A DNA stretch of 64,000 nt from Desulfopila aestuarii DSM 18488 (lineage in GTDB: Bacteria; Desulfobacterota; Desulfobulbia; Desulfobulbales; Desulfocapsaceae), in assembly GCA_945863875.1 (NCBI GenBank), contig CAMBBS010000005.1, forward strand, positions 1 through 64,000, given 5' to 3'. The first letter of the stretch is position 1; every line of letters begins with the position of its first letter. Below, in pieces: positions 17,449-26,508 of this stretch. A program made the translations under genes and the position numbers. Below the pieces are notes generated by a model, which was not told the DNA's origin, did no database searches, and worked only from the letters and a program-made list of their open reading frames with translations.

Positions 17449-18786
17449 ATGAAAATATTAATTTATGGCGCTTCCGAGGTCGGCTATATGGCCGCCCTGC
17501 GACTGAGCAGGGACCACGATATCACCATACTCGATGAACATGACGGCATCCCGGAAAGATTTGGTCATCTCGATGTGAGTTATGTCAACGGCAGCGGAGC
17601 CGATGTTAACGCCCTGGAACAGGCCGAGACAGCGGCCAAGGATCTTTTCATCGCCTGTTCCACCCGTGATGAAGCAAATATCGTCGCCTGCTGGACAGTG
17701 AAACGCATTACCGATATTGAAACGATCTGTTTCGTCCGCACGATGGAGCTGTATAACAACCTGATGTTCTATAGCCAGGGCCGTTATCGGGCGCCGTATG
17801 ATATCGATACGGTGATTTGGCCGGAACAGCTGCTCACCGAGGATATTTTCCGTATCGTCTCGGTGCCCGAGGCGATCGATGTCGAGTTTTTCGTCAAAGG
17901 TCGGGCAAAACTGTTCGAATACCGCATCAAAGAAGACTCGACCATTCTCAACAAACGGGTGATGGACTGCGTCTTCCCGCAAAATGTCCTGATTGTCGGC
18001 ATAATGCGCGATAATAAGCTGTTTATTCCTGATGGCTCGACGGTTATTGCCATAAACGACAAGGTGGTCTTCATGGGGACCGGGATCGCCCTCGACATCC
18101 TGGCCGCCCGATTCTTTCAAAAAACCAACAAGATCAGAAAAGTAGCGCTGATCGGCGGCGGCAGTGTCGGTTACCTGCTTGCCGAGAAGCTCGAACAGGC
18201 ACGCATTCGCGTGACCATTATTGAACACGACAAGGAACGCTGCCTCTTTCTGGCGAACAACCTGAAAAAATCCCTCGTCCTCAATGGCGACGGCACGGAC
18301 TTCGAGTTGCTGGAGAGCGAGGCCATTGGTGACGCCGACGCGATCATCTGCGTCACCAATAATGACGAAAAAAACCTGCTCTGCTCCCTGCTCGTCAAGC
18401 AGCTCAGTAAGGGACGTATTATTACCCGGGTCAGCAACACGCAGACGGCGCTGCTTTTCGACCGGGTCGGCATCGATGTTGTCGTGTCGCCCCGGGAGGC
18501 GGCGTTAAAAGAACTTCTCAATCGGGTGCAGGCGCATGATGTCGATATCCTCGCGCTGATTGAAGGCGGGCAGGGGGAGGTCCTGCGCGTCACGGTGCCC
18601 GAGGGTTTTCGCGAATCACGGGTCGTTGATCTGACGTTCAGCGCGAAAGCGGTCATCGGGGCCATCCAGCGCGGCAAGCAGGTTATTGTCCCGCACGGGG
18701 AGACGACATTAAAGGCCGGCGATCTGCTGCATATCTTTACCATGGCTGCCGATGCGGAAGCCATCAAGAAGATGTTTGCCCTATGA
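17449..18786 (+). CDS. trkA: Trk potassium uptake regulatory subunit TrkA (two RCK halves)
   Basis: The 445-residue cytoplasmic protein has duplicated TrkA-N/TrkA-C units. The first NAD-binding motif is degenerate (GASEVG); the second is standard (GGGSVGYLLAEKLEQ) with NGDGTDFELLESE and CVTNNDEKN downstream. TrkA binds NAD(H)/ATP and gates the TrkH channel at the inner membrane. The start at 17449 is chosen for its GGAG ribosome site and because the first strand MKILIYG begins there. It overlaps the TrkH start by four bases and opens a five-gene operon. Confidence 0.92.
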   Translation: MKILIYGASEVGYMAALRLSRDHDITILDEHDGIPERFGHLDVSYVNGSGADVNALEQAETAAKDLFIACSTRDEANIVACWTVKRITDIETICFVRTMELYNNLMFYSQGRYRAPYDIDTVIWPEQLLTEDIFRIVSVPEAIDVEFFVKGRAKLFEYRIKEDSTILNKRVMDCVFPQNVLIVGIMRDNKLFIPDGSTVIAINDKVVFMGTGIALDILAARFFQKTNKIRKVALIGGGSVGYLLAEKLEQARIRVTIIEHDKERCLFLANNLKKSLVLNGDGTDFELLESEAIGDADAIICVTNNDEKNLLCSLLVKQLSKGRIITRVSNTQTALLFDRVGIDVVVSPREAALKELLNRVQAHDVDILALIEGGQGEVLRVTVPEGFRESRVVDLTFSAKAVIGAIQRGKQVIVPHGETTLKAGDLLHIFTMAADAEAIKKMFAL

Positions 18787-20240
18787 AACGAGAACACATT
18801 TACTCATCTCTCGGTATCATCCTCGTTGCCTTTGGCGTGATCCTGCTGAGTCCGATCGTGGTCGCCCTTATTGAGAAGGACTACTTTGCCATTCTGCCAT
18901 TTTCCGTTGCTTCCGGCAGTTCGGTTATCCTCGGCATGCTGCTCCAGAAAGCCGGTGGTTTTCTGCGCAATTTCGACACACTCAAGCGCAATGAAGGATT
19001 TTTGATCGTTTCTCTCGCCTGGATGGTCACCGCAGCGATGGGGGCGATCCCGTATCTTTTTTTCGGCCTCCATCCGCTCGATGCCTATTTTGAATCCGTA
19101 TCCGGCATCACCACGACCGGGGCGACAATCTTTATAGATTTTTCCCTGTATCCGAAAAGTCTTTTTTTCTGGCGCAGTCTGTCCCAGTGGCTTGGCGGCA
19201 TGGGCATTATCGTGCTGTTTGTCGCTATTCTGCCTCAGTTCAAGGTGGCGGGCAGACAGATGTTCTTTGCCGAATCTCCCGGCCCGACGGAGGAAAAAGT
19301 AACACCCCGCATCACCCAGACGGCAAAAGCCCTCTGGCTGGTCTACTTTGTCCTGACGCTCCTGGAAATAGCCTGCCTGATATGGGCGGGCATGCCGGTA
19401 TTTGACGCCGTCTGCAATTCTTTGACGACCTTGGCCGCCGGGGGGTTTTCGCCGCATCCGCTATCGATCATGGGCTATAACAGCCCGACCATCACCTGGA
19501 TAATAACCGGCTTTATGTTTCTGGCCGGTTCCAACTTCGCCTTGCAATACCAGACAGTCGCCCGACGACACCTGGCCACCTTAATAAAAAGAGAGGAATT
19601 TCGTGGTTATGCTCTCATTATCCTTGTCGTGTCGATTTTTCTCGCCGTGGCGCTCATTGTAAACGAGAAGAGCAGCTGGTCCGATTCGATCCGCGAGAGC
19701 CTCTTTCAGATTGTCTCGATTCTCACCACCACCGGCTTCTCCTCTTCCGATTTCGCCCTGTGGTCAGTTGCCGCCCAGACGCTGATTTTCAGTGTTATGC
19801 TCGTTGGCGGCTGTGCCGGTTCGGCCGGGGGTGGCATCAAGGTTATCCGCGTCATTCTCGGCGCAAAATATATGCGCCGGGAGATAGTGCAACTCGTTCA
19901 TCCCCGTGTGGTCATGCCGATCAAAATCGATGGCAAAACCGTCCCGGATGCCATCCAGTTTCAGGTTCTTGGTTTTCTCTTATTCTATATCGTGCTGATG
20001 ACCATCTCCGCCTATGCAGTGACCATGATTGAAGGCTCATCCTCCATAGGCCTTGTTGGAACCGCGGCGACCATCGGCAATATCGGCCCCGGATTTGGTG
20101 AAATCGGTCCCATGGGCACCTATGGCAACCTCTCCTGGGCGACCAAGGTTGTCTTTATCGTCAATATGATTGTCGGCCGCCTGGAGCTTATCCCCTTCCT
20201 GGCCATGCTCCATCCGGATTTCTGGCGCCTGAGAAAATGA
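18783..20240 (+). CDS. trkH: Potassium transporter TrkH
   Basis: The 485-residue inner-membrane protein has the TrkH/TrkG layout of four M1-P-M2 repeats. Pore loops with the conserved Gly are visible: SVSGITTTGATIF, LTTLAAGGFSPH, ILTTTGFSSSDF and TAATIGNIGPGFG. The motif GGCAGSAGGGIKVIR is also typical of TrkH. It conducts K+ (or Na+) under control of the TrkA ring encoded just upstream. ATGA overlaps at both ends couple its translation to its neighbours. Confidence 0.93.
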   Translation: MKREHIYSSLGIILVAFGVILLSPIVVALIEKDYFAILPFSVASGSSVILGMLLQKAGGFLRNFDTLKRNEGFLIVSLAWMVTAAMGAIPYLFFGLHPLDAYFESVSGITTTGATIFIDFSLYPKSLFFWRSLSQWLGGMGIIVLFVAILPQFKVAGRQMFFAESPGPTEEKVTPRITQTAKALWLVYFVLTLLEIACLIWAGMPVFDAVCNSLTTLAAGGFSPHPLSIMGYNSPTITWIITGFMFLAGSNFALQYQTVARRHLATLIKREEFRGYALIILVVSIFLAVALIVNEKSSWSDSIRESLFQIVSILTTTGFSSSDFALWSVAAQTLIFSVMLVGGCAGSAGGGIKVIRVILGAKYMRREIVQLVHPRVVMPIKIDGKTVPDAIQFQVLGFLLFYIVLMTISAYAVTMIEGSSSIGLVGTAATIGNIGPGFGEIGPMGTYGNLSWATKVVFIVNMIVGRLELIPFLAMLHPDFWRLRK

Positions 20241-22267
20241 AAATAATTTCCAAAGACCGGTCTTCCGTGGCGCGGGTCGGTGCGGAAGGCGCGCTGCTGG
20301 TCCTCTCGCCGCTGCCGTTTCTCCTGGCCGGCTTTGGCGCCGCAGAACTGTTTTACCCCTGGCGTATGGGTGTCGCCTGTCTTGCGGCGTTTGCCTGTGT
20401 GCTTTGCGGCCTGACGCTTTTTCGTCTGCCGGGATTCGGGAAATTGTGCGGAACTCTATCGAGCTTTGGCTGTTTTATTTTAGCCTGGCCCTTTGTCGCT
20501 GCTGATCCTTTTGTGGCACTGGTCAGCACAATCATCCTGATCAGCCTGTTGTACTTTCTCCTTGAGAGCCAAACTGCCTGCCATGAAGCCAGGAAAAGTG
20601 ATCATTTAGGACGATGTTTCCAAAGGGCCTGGTGGGCTTTGCTGATGGTTCCCCTGCTTGTTTTGCTCAACAAGATTCTTGGAACATCAGGGGCGCCCTT
20701 CAGTGTGTATGTGATTGTTACCGCCTCAGGTATTGCCCAGCTGCTCTTTTTTCACTGGGCCCTGGAAAAAAGGGTCAAGGCGCTTTTTTTTCTGCCTGGT
20801 GCGGCAATACTCTCGCTCGGACTGGGTATTTTTTTGCCGGCATCGGATACCCTATCCGGTCTTGTTTTCGGGGTGGCGGTATTTCTCAGTGTGCTCGGCC
20901 TGTTCCTGCTCTTCCTGTTCAGGGCTGCAGCCGTTTATGAAACAACCGACAGTTGGACTATTCTGCTTGATCACCCCGCACGGCTGTTGCTGTTTACCTT
21001 TCTCGCGCTCTGTGCGCTGGGGACATTTTTGCTGGTGCTGCCGGTTTCGACCAGGACCGGGACCATAGATCTTATAGACGCCGCCTTCACGGCGGTGAGT
21101 GCCGTTTGCGTCACCGGACTTGTCGTCCTCGATACGCCGTATGATTTCACGGGTGCCGGGCAGTTTTTTATAGTTATTCTCATCCAGCTCGGAGGTCTCG
21201 GCATCATGGGTATAGCCACCGTTGCCCTCTATGCAATGGGCCGTCGCCTGAGCCTGCGGCAGGAGCGGCTGATGTCTTCCATAACCGCTACCGAGCAGAG
21301 TGACCTGTTCCAATCCCTGGCCACAATTTTAAAATTTACCTTTCTCGTCGAAGGACTTGGCGCGCTGCTGCTGGCAATTGCTTTTTATCATGCGGGAGAT
21401 TCACTGGCCTATGCGCTCTGGCGAGGATTGTTCACCGCCGTATCGGCGTTCTGCAACGCCGGATTTGCCCTGCAAAGCGAGAGTCTCATCGCCTATCAGG
21501 AAAAGCCAATTATTGTGCAGACAATCGCTGCGCTTATCATCGCCGGCGGTATGGCCCCGGCCATATGCCTGGCAATTCCAGGATGGCTGCGAGGCAGGCG
21601 AATTCCGATCCCGGCACAAATAGCTCTGGTCACGTCTGTGGTATTGCTGTTTTCAGGTGCCTTTGTTTTCCTGGCGTTTGAATGGGACGGGGCGCTGGCC
21701 GAGCTGTCATTTGGCCACAAAATGCAGAATGCCTGGTTCCAGTCAGTGACCCTGAGAACGGCCGGGTTCAATAGCGTGGATATAGCCGCGGTGACCAGCC
21801 CGACCTTTCTCGTCATGCTCTGTTTCATGTTCATCGGCGGCAGTCCCGGAGGGACGGCGGGCGGTGTTAAAACGACTACAATCGGCATTCTGGCCATGAC
21901 ATTCTGGGCGAATGTGACGAATCGTAAAGATGTTATCATCCAGAAAAGGAAAATTGATCCGGCGACCATATACCAGGCCGTCACCGTTGTCGTCTCCGGT
22001 ATCATCATATGGCTGGCCACCGTTTTTATGCTCGAGGCAACCCAGCAGATTTCGGCCCGCGACCTTATTTTTGAAGCAACGTCCGCCCTGGCAACGGTAG
22101 GGCTGTCAACCGGCGCAACGCCAAGACTCGATGAGATTGGCAAGATCATCATTATAATCGCGATGTTTGTTGGCAGAATTGGTCCCATTACCTTGTTCAT
22201 GCTGTTGAGTGATGAACAGGTGACGACATCGTCACAATACCTGGATGTGAAAATTTCTATAACATAA
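20237..22267 (+). CDS. Second TrkH/KtrB-type potassium transporter with long N-terminal membrane extension
   Basis: The 676-residue protein holds a KtrB-like core in its C-terminal 440 residues. Pore loops include AVSAVCVTGLV, AVSAFCNAGFAL, VTLRTAGFNSVD and SALATVGLSTGA, and there is a GGSPGGTAGGVKTTT motif. The first 230 residues add roughly seven hydrophobic helices not found in ordinary KtrB (about 440-450 residues). It should import K+ with the KtrA-like protein encoded 16 bases downstream. The role of the extension is unknown; similar long TrkH proteins exist in other bacteria. Confidence 0.9.
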   Translation: MKIISKDRSSVARVGAEGALLVLSPLPFLLAGFGAAELFYPWRMGVACLAAFACVLCGLTLFRLPGFGKLCGTLSSFGCFILAWPFVAADPFVALVSTIILISLLYFLLESQTACHEARKSDHLGRCFQRAWWALLMVPLLVLLNKILGTSGAPFSVYVIVTASGIAQLLFFHWALEKRVKALFFLPGAAILSLGLGIFLPASDTLSGLVFGVAVFLSVLGLFLLFLFRAAAVYETTDSWTILLDHPARLLLFTFLALCALGTFLLVLPVSTRTGTIDLIDAAFTAVSAVCVTGLVVLDTPYDFTGAGQFFIVILIQLGGLGIMGIATVALYAMGRRLSLRQERLMSSITATEQSDLFQSLATILKFTFLVEGLGALLLAIAFYHAGDSLAYALWRGLFTAVSAFCNAGFALQSESLIAYQEKPIIVQTIAALIIAGGMAPAICLAIPGWLRGRRIPIPAQIALVTSVVLLFSGAFVFLAFEWDGALAELSFGHKMQNAWFQSVTLRTAGFNSVDIAAVTSPTFLVMLCFMFIGGSPGGTAGGVKTTTIGILAMTFWANVTNRKDVIIQKRKIDPATIYQAVTVVVSGIIIWLATVFMLEATQQISARDLIFEATSALATVGLSTGATPRLDEIGKIIIIIAMFVGRIGPITLFMLLSDEQVTTSSQYLDVKISIT

Positions 22268-22283
22268 TCGAGGAATCAAGAAT

Positions 22284-22949
22284 ATGGCCCAGCAGATACT
22301 GATTATTGGTCTTGGTCAATTCGGCATGTCACTGGCCCGGACCTTATCGGAGAAAGGCGCTGAGGTGCTCGCCGTCGACGTGCGGAAAAGTCTTGTCGAA
22401 GAAGCGGCATCTTTTGTCACCGAGGCCGTTGTTGCCAATGCCGCCGATGAATCGGAATTAGCCCGTCTTGAACCGGGCAGAAGAGATTCGGCGGTGTGCG
22501 CCATCGGCGACGACTCGCGGGAAGCCTCCATAATATGTACCGCCTTACTGCGGCAAATGGGCGTGCCGGTTATTATCTCACGGGCCAATGATATCGTGCA
22601 TCAGCGGATATTGCAGTTGGTCGGCGCCCATCAAATCATCAACCCGGAATATGAGTTCGGCAAACGGTTTGCCAATCGTCTCCTGTACAAACATGTCATA
22701 ACCGACACGAATATTGGTGAGAGCCTGCATCTCACGGAGATTCTCGTGCAGCCGTCAATGGTCGGGAAGACGCTTGTCGACCTCGCCCTGCCAAAGCGTT
22801 TCGGCGTGCAGGTGGTCGGCGTCCGACGAGGGGGGCAGGGGAAAATTGACCAGCCTTCCCCCGGTGTCCCCCTGCAGGCGGATGAGCAACTGATAATTGT
22901 CTCGCGCGAGTCGGCGATTGCAGAATTGATACAGGGTGTCAGAGAATGA
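22284..22949 (+). CDS. KtrA/TrkA-type RCK regulator
   Basis: The 221-residue protein is one RCK unit: TrkA-N with GLGQFGMSLARTL and the acidic strand end VDV, then TrkA-C (EILVQPSMVGKTLVDLALPKRFG). This is the size of KtrA, which forms an octameric ring gating KtrB in response to nucleotides. It lies between the long KtrB-like gene and a sensor-like gene whose start overlaps its stop by four bases. Confidence 0.92.
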   Translation: MAQQILIIGLGQFGMSLARTLSEKGAEVLAVDVRKSLVEEAASFVTEAVVANAADESELARLEPGRRDSAVCAIGDDSREASIICTALLRQMGVPVIISRANDIVHQRILQLVGAHQIINPEYEFGKRFANRLLYKHVITDTNIGESLHLTEILVQPSMVGKTLVDLALPKRFGVQVVGVRRGGQGKIDQPSPGVPLQADEQLIIVSRESAIAELIQGVRE

Positions 22950-23608
22950 AGCTCTTGACCATGGTGCGACTGGGGGCCTTGCTGTTGATTGGTTTGAATG
23001 TGCTGATGGGGCTGGGAACGATATGGGTTTTTATGCGGATGGCTCCGGCAATTGAGATCATCATTGAGCGAAATGAGCGCTCTCTTGAAGCATGCGAAAG
23101 GATGCTGGTGTCGTTGGCCATAAGCGGCACCGACCGGTCCGAGAGCCGGCAATTGGAGCTCTCTTTCGAAGAGGCGTTGCAGACGGCGCAAAATAACATT
23201 ACGGAAGCCGAAGAGCCCGCGCCGCTTGCAATGATTGATCGAAATTATCGGGAGGCATTCGAAAACGATTTTCCAGCCAGGAGACAAACGATTACGGCAA
23301 TCAGCAGGTTGGCGCAGATCAATCGAGAGGCAATGGTGCGCGCGGATAAGAGAGCCAGGCAATTTGGCAATGGTGGCGCCTGGGGTGTTGTTTTTATGGC
23401 CTCTGCCGTGTTTCTCGCCGGTCTTCTCTTTATGCGAACGTTGAAAAGAAATCTGGTAAAACCGCTGGAAGAGATCTGTTCGGTCCTCTTGGCGTACAGG
23501 CTGGGTGATACCATGCGCAGATGCAGCGGAGCAGATTTGTCACGAGATGTCAAAACTATTTTCGATGGGATGAACGAATTGCTCGATAACACCCGCTCGA
23601 AGTCGTGA
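22946..23608 (+). CDS. Sensor-like membrane protein without an output domain
   Basis: The 220-residue protein has two membrane helices (about 9-30 and 147-168). Between them is an all-helical periplasmic segment of about 115 residues with few Cys, like the four-helix-bundle sensors of chemoreceptors and kinases. A C-terminal 50-residue HAMP-like stretch follows (KPLEEICSVLLAYRLGD). No kinase, cyclase or methyl-accepting domain follows. It is the last gene of the potassium operon, overlapping ktrA by four bases. It may sense an external cue for the Trk/Ktr complexes; that is inference from context. Confidence 0.7.
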   Translation: MKLLTMVRLGALLLIGLNVLMGLGTIWVFMRMAPAIEIIIERNERSLEACERMLVSLAISGTDRSESRQLELSFEEALQTAQNNITEAEEPAPLAMIDRNYREAFENDFPARRQTITAISRLAQINREAMVRADKRARQFGNGGAWGVVFMASAVFLAGLLFMRTLKRNLVKPLEEICSVLLAYRLGDTMRRCSGADLSRDVKTIFDGMNELLDNTRSKS

Positions 23609-23641
23609 CGAAGAAGCGCCTGGCCGGCGCTTCTTCGTCAC
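23605..23641. terminator. Perfect 16-bp inverted repeat between convergent genes
   Basis: The 16-base arms (23605-23620 and 23626-23641) flank a 5-base loop. The left arm contains the stop codon of the sensor-like gene, and the minus-strand epimerase gene ends at 23645. There is no real T-run, but the stem strength and position suggest bidirectional termination or mRNA 3'-end protection. Confidence 0.6.
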
Positions 23642-23644
23642 GTA

Positions 23645-24778
23645 TTATCTCTCCAGCATATTATTGAACGGACCAATGCCCTTGGCGTGGATATCGTCAA
23701 TTAATTTTTGTGGATTATTGATAAATGTTTGTTCCACCGGTTTTTCTATGGCCAGATTTGCATTGTAGCTGGAAATGAGGTTTTCGTGGCTCCAGCGTTT
23801 CAGGTAATAACTAACCAGTTCGGGCAGGCGGGTGAAGATGCTTTCCTCGGGCATGGGATCGGCAAACGAAGAGTTCTTTAACCGCTCGCAGGAGAGGGTC
23901 TGTGGTTTGTAGAAACTGTCCAGAAACATCAGTTCCGGCGGCAGGGTCGCTTTCAGGCCGATTCTTCTGAAGATGCGCAGGAGGATATTCAGGACGTTTT
24001 TGCCTGAATTGGCCATCCAGTAGGGAACATAGATTTCCTTGGGCTGGTTCAAACGCAGATAGGATTTGATGGTCAGGATGAGTGTCGCGAGGTCCACCGG
24101 ATTTTTATCAACGAAATGATACGTTCTGCTGTGGAATTCGGCACGATTTTCCAGCATATGATGGATGAAGTGCGGCAGTTTTCGCGCGTTGGTGTAGGAG
24201 TGCAGGGTGTTTTTCTTGGTGAACAGCACCGGCATCGATTCGTCGGCAATGGAGAATAACAGGCGGTGAAAGCCTTGGATCTTGTGATCATGGGCGCCGT
24301 ACACAATAGCCAGCCGAACACAGGAGAAGTCGAGGCCCTCTTTCTCGGCCATGAGCTTTAAGGTTGCCTCGGCCATGAGTTTAGATTTGGCGTAATTGCT
24401 TAAGTCAGGGGAGAGAGGCAGGGTGTCGTCTTCCCGCAGGTTTTCGCCGGGGGGTAATGTCGCCGCGGAGCTGATATGGATGTACGGTATTTTCAGGCTG
24501 TTTGCCGCTCGGGCGAGGATAATCGGTCCCTGGTAGTTTACTTCGAAGGCCAGCTGGGCGTCTGAGCCGAGATTGGCCATGGCGGCATTAATGACGAAGT
24601 CCGGTTTGACATCGGCCAGGTAGCGGCGAATGTCGTTTTCTTCGCGGATAGAGAATTTTTTGCTGCTTGGCGCGCGGATGTCGACGGTTTCGGGATGATG
24701 CGTTTTGTAATAGTTGACAATTGTACCGCCGATCAGGCCGGAGCCGCCGATCAGGACGCCTATTTTTTTTGAAGCCAT
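23645..24778 (-). CDS. NAD-dependent epimerase/dehydratase (extended SDR)
   Basis: The 377-residue protein has an N-terminal Rossmann motif GGSGLIGG, an aspartate-free acidic loop, the HISSAA(T) strand and the catalytic YAKSK (SNYAKSKLMAE) of extended short-chain dehydrogenases. These enzymes act on nucleotide sugars or steroid-like substrates. The C-terminal 100 residues are not family-typical. The ATG at 24778 has AAAGGGAG six bases upstream, so an upstream in-frame GTG is rejected. No sugar-pathway neighbour gives the substrate. Confidence 0.86.
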   Translation of the reverse strand: MASKKIGVLIGGSGLIGGTIVNYYKTHHPETVDIRAPSSKKFSIREENDIRRYLADVKPDFVINAAMANLGSDAQLAFEVNYQGPIILARAANSLKIPYIHISSAATLPPGENLREDDTLPLSPDLSNYAKSKLMAEATLKLMAEKEGLDFSCVRLAIVYGAHDHKIQGFHRLLFSIADESMPVLFTKKNTLHSYTNARKLPHFIHHMLENRAEFHSRTYHFVDKNPVDLATLILTIKSYLRLNQPKEIYVPYWMANSGKNVLNILLRIFRRIGLKATLPPELMFLDSFYKPQTLSCERLKNSSFADPMPEESIFTRLPELVSYYLKRWSHENLISSYNANLAIEKPVEQTFINNPQKLIDDIHAKGIGPFNNMLER

Positions 24779-24855
24779 CAGAACTCCCTTTTGCTGCACT
24801 GTTACCTGGTCTTGTTACAAGCGGTGTGCTGCCAGGCAAAACCGGCCGCCTGACT

Positions 24856-25023
24856 CTATTGGTCTTTTTTTATCTCGCGAACAGTGACATTTGTCCCTCG
24901 CGGCGGTTGCACACAGCGCGATTTGTAGAGCACTTCCATCTGAAGAAGCGCGGTATCGATGGCATCGTCTTCCGTGTTTGTCCTGTCCTGATTGTTGATG
25001 TTGTTGTCATTTACTGCATCCAT
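24856..25023 (-). CDS. Small hypothetical protein, 55 residues
   Basis: An acidic N-terminal half rich in Asn/Asp (MDAVNDNNINNQDRTN) is followed by an amphipathic stretch ending in EIKKDQ, with a single Cys. The ATG has a GAGGG ribosome site seven bases upstream. It precedes the epimerase gene on the same strand by about 80 bases. Not recognised; the good ribosome site is the main support. Confidence 0.45.
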   Translation of the reverse strand: MDAVNDNNINNQDRTNTEDDAIDTALLQMEVLYKSRCVQPPRGTNVTVREIKKDQ

Positions 25024-25330
25024 TTTCGCACCCTCGCTTCTTTTGTCCCGTTCGAAAAATATCCGTTACTCTGCCTGTAAAAAGAGAGTACGAATTTGCA
25101 AATCAGTTATCAACCCTTATTTTCGTCTGGAGGCAATTCGTTTGATCCGGAGAATTTTCAGCCGGCGGCATACTGAGCGGGAAATATATTCAGGATGCCG
25201 CCGCTCCCGGCCGCTTTACCCGATATGCCCAATCTCCAGAAGTCAGGGTGCGGAAGATGGCGGCCCGGCCGGCCATATGTCAGGCAACAATGTGTCAAGA
25301 ACCACCATCTGTTCATTTACCGTTGCACGG
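25024..25330. other. Intergenic region with an inverted repeat
   Basis: Near 25160-25203, GGCGGCAT pairs with ATGCCGCC, and CTGA/TCAG nests inside. It could be a folded RNA or a protein site. No gene is supported here. Confidence 0.3.
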
Positions 25331-26335
25331 TTATTTTGTGCGCAGCAGGTCGTTATATATCTCTGTCAGTTCGATGAAGAGTTCGTGGTCCCCGCCCCGG
25401 TCGGGATGGAGTTGCATGGCCTTTTGCCGGTAAAGGCGGTTGAGTTGCTGCCGGCTCATTTTTTTCAATTCTTCACTCGAGGTGGCAAAGATCTTGCTGA
25501 TCTTTGCGGCGGACCTGGCCGACTTTTTTTCCGGCCAGCGAAAGGTCCGATGGCCGGCCATAAATGTCCTGGCGAAATCTTCGAGAAATGACCGGCGGGC
25601 TGGGGTGTAGTCGAAGAACATGAGGAGGTAACGGATCAGGTGGCGGTGCAGCGAGTCGGTGGGTTTTTTTTCCTGCCAGAATATGCAGTCTCTGTTTAAC
25701 CGGCACAGCTCTTGTTCGAGATGTTCGCCCATTTCATCAAGAGCCAGTGATTCGGGCAGCCACGGGGCAAAGGATTGATGAAAGTATCGCTGCAGATTAA
25801 AAATGGCATAGACATATTGCAGATAATGGCCTGGCTCCAGGGCCGACTCCTCGGCGGTAAACCAGTATTCCCGTTCATCGCGGCTCTGGCCAAGCAGGGG
25901 ACGGCAGCACGTTTCATGCAGGCGGGACAGGCGGCTCTGGTCAACCGCCCCGTAACGCAGATAATAGAGTCGCCGACGATCAAACAGATGGATCTGGTGG
26001 TCGATTTTCTGTCGATCTTCCGCCGTTAACCGCCCCCCTGGGTAACCGCTGCGACCCTGGAAAAGGGTGAGCCTCTGCTGTGTCGGCCGGGGTAGAAAAT
26101 CCCACAGCAGCCGTTCGAGCACCAACTCGGCATCGTCTCTGGTATGGGCTGCGACGGCGGCAACAAGATCGCTGTGAAAGAGAACGATGTCATCACCAAA
26201 AGGTTCAATGAAGCGGCCCGGATTGCTGCCGAGCGTATACACCAGCCGATACGCAAATGAGTTCTCCGCAGTTTGGTAAGACTGGCGGATCTGGTATAGT
26301 GTGTTGCAACCGTCAAGGAGTTTTGCCAAATACAT
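25331..26335 (-). CDS. Protein with C-terminal J-domain (class III DnaJ-like)
   Basis: The 334-residue protein ends in a short J-domain: KKMSRQQLNRLYRQKAMQ, the HPD tripeptide in LHPDRGG, then FIELTEIYNDLL. The J-domain recruits and activates DnaK. The first 265 residues are not recognised; they are rich in Arg, Tyr and Leu and probably helical (YLQYVYAIFNLQRYF). J-domains usually lie at the N-terminus, so C-terminal placement with a large novel client or localisation domain is notable. ATG 26335 was preferred to a TTG four codons upstream; neither has a clear ribosome site. Confidence 0.8.
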   Translation of the reverse strand: MYLAKLLDGCNTLYQIRQSYQTAENSFAYRLVYTLGSNPGRFIEPFGDDIVLFHSDLVAAVAAHTRDDAELVLERLLWDFLPRPTQQRLTLFQGRSGYPGGRLTAEDRQKIDHQIHLFDRRRLYYLRYGAVDQSRLSRLHETCCRPLLGQSRDEREYWFTAEESALEPGHYLQYVYAIFNLQRYFHQSFAPWLPESLALDEMGEHLEQELCRLNRDCIFWQEKKPTDSLHRHLIRYLLMFFDYTPARRSFLEDFARTFMAGHRTFRWPEKKSARSAAKISKIFATSSEELKKMSRQQLNRLYRQKAMQLHPDRGGDHELFIELTEIYNDLLRTK

Positions 26336-26455
26336 AACAGGTATCAAAGGAAGAGATTTCCGTCAGGCTGCCAGTGGTGCAAGGGTTGACTTTTTTCAGT
26401 GTCTCAAGGTAGCTAATCCCCATTAAAGGGGCATTGAACAAAATCACAGCTGACA

Positions 26456-26483
26456 TTGAAGTACACGCCTACTAATGTATACA
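26456..26483 (+). promoter_or_regulatory. Candidate promoter of the RCK channel gene
   Basis: TTGAAG (26456-26461), a 16-base spacer and TATACA (26478-26483). It lies 25 bases before the start codon. A small CCCC/GGGG hairpin sits upstream at 26417-26430. Confidence 0.4.
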
Positions 26484-26508
26484 CTTTTTCTTATTATTCC
26501 GATCGATC

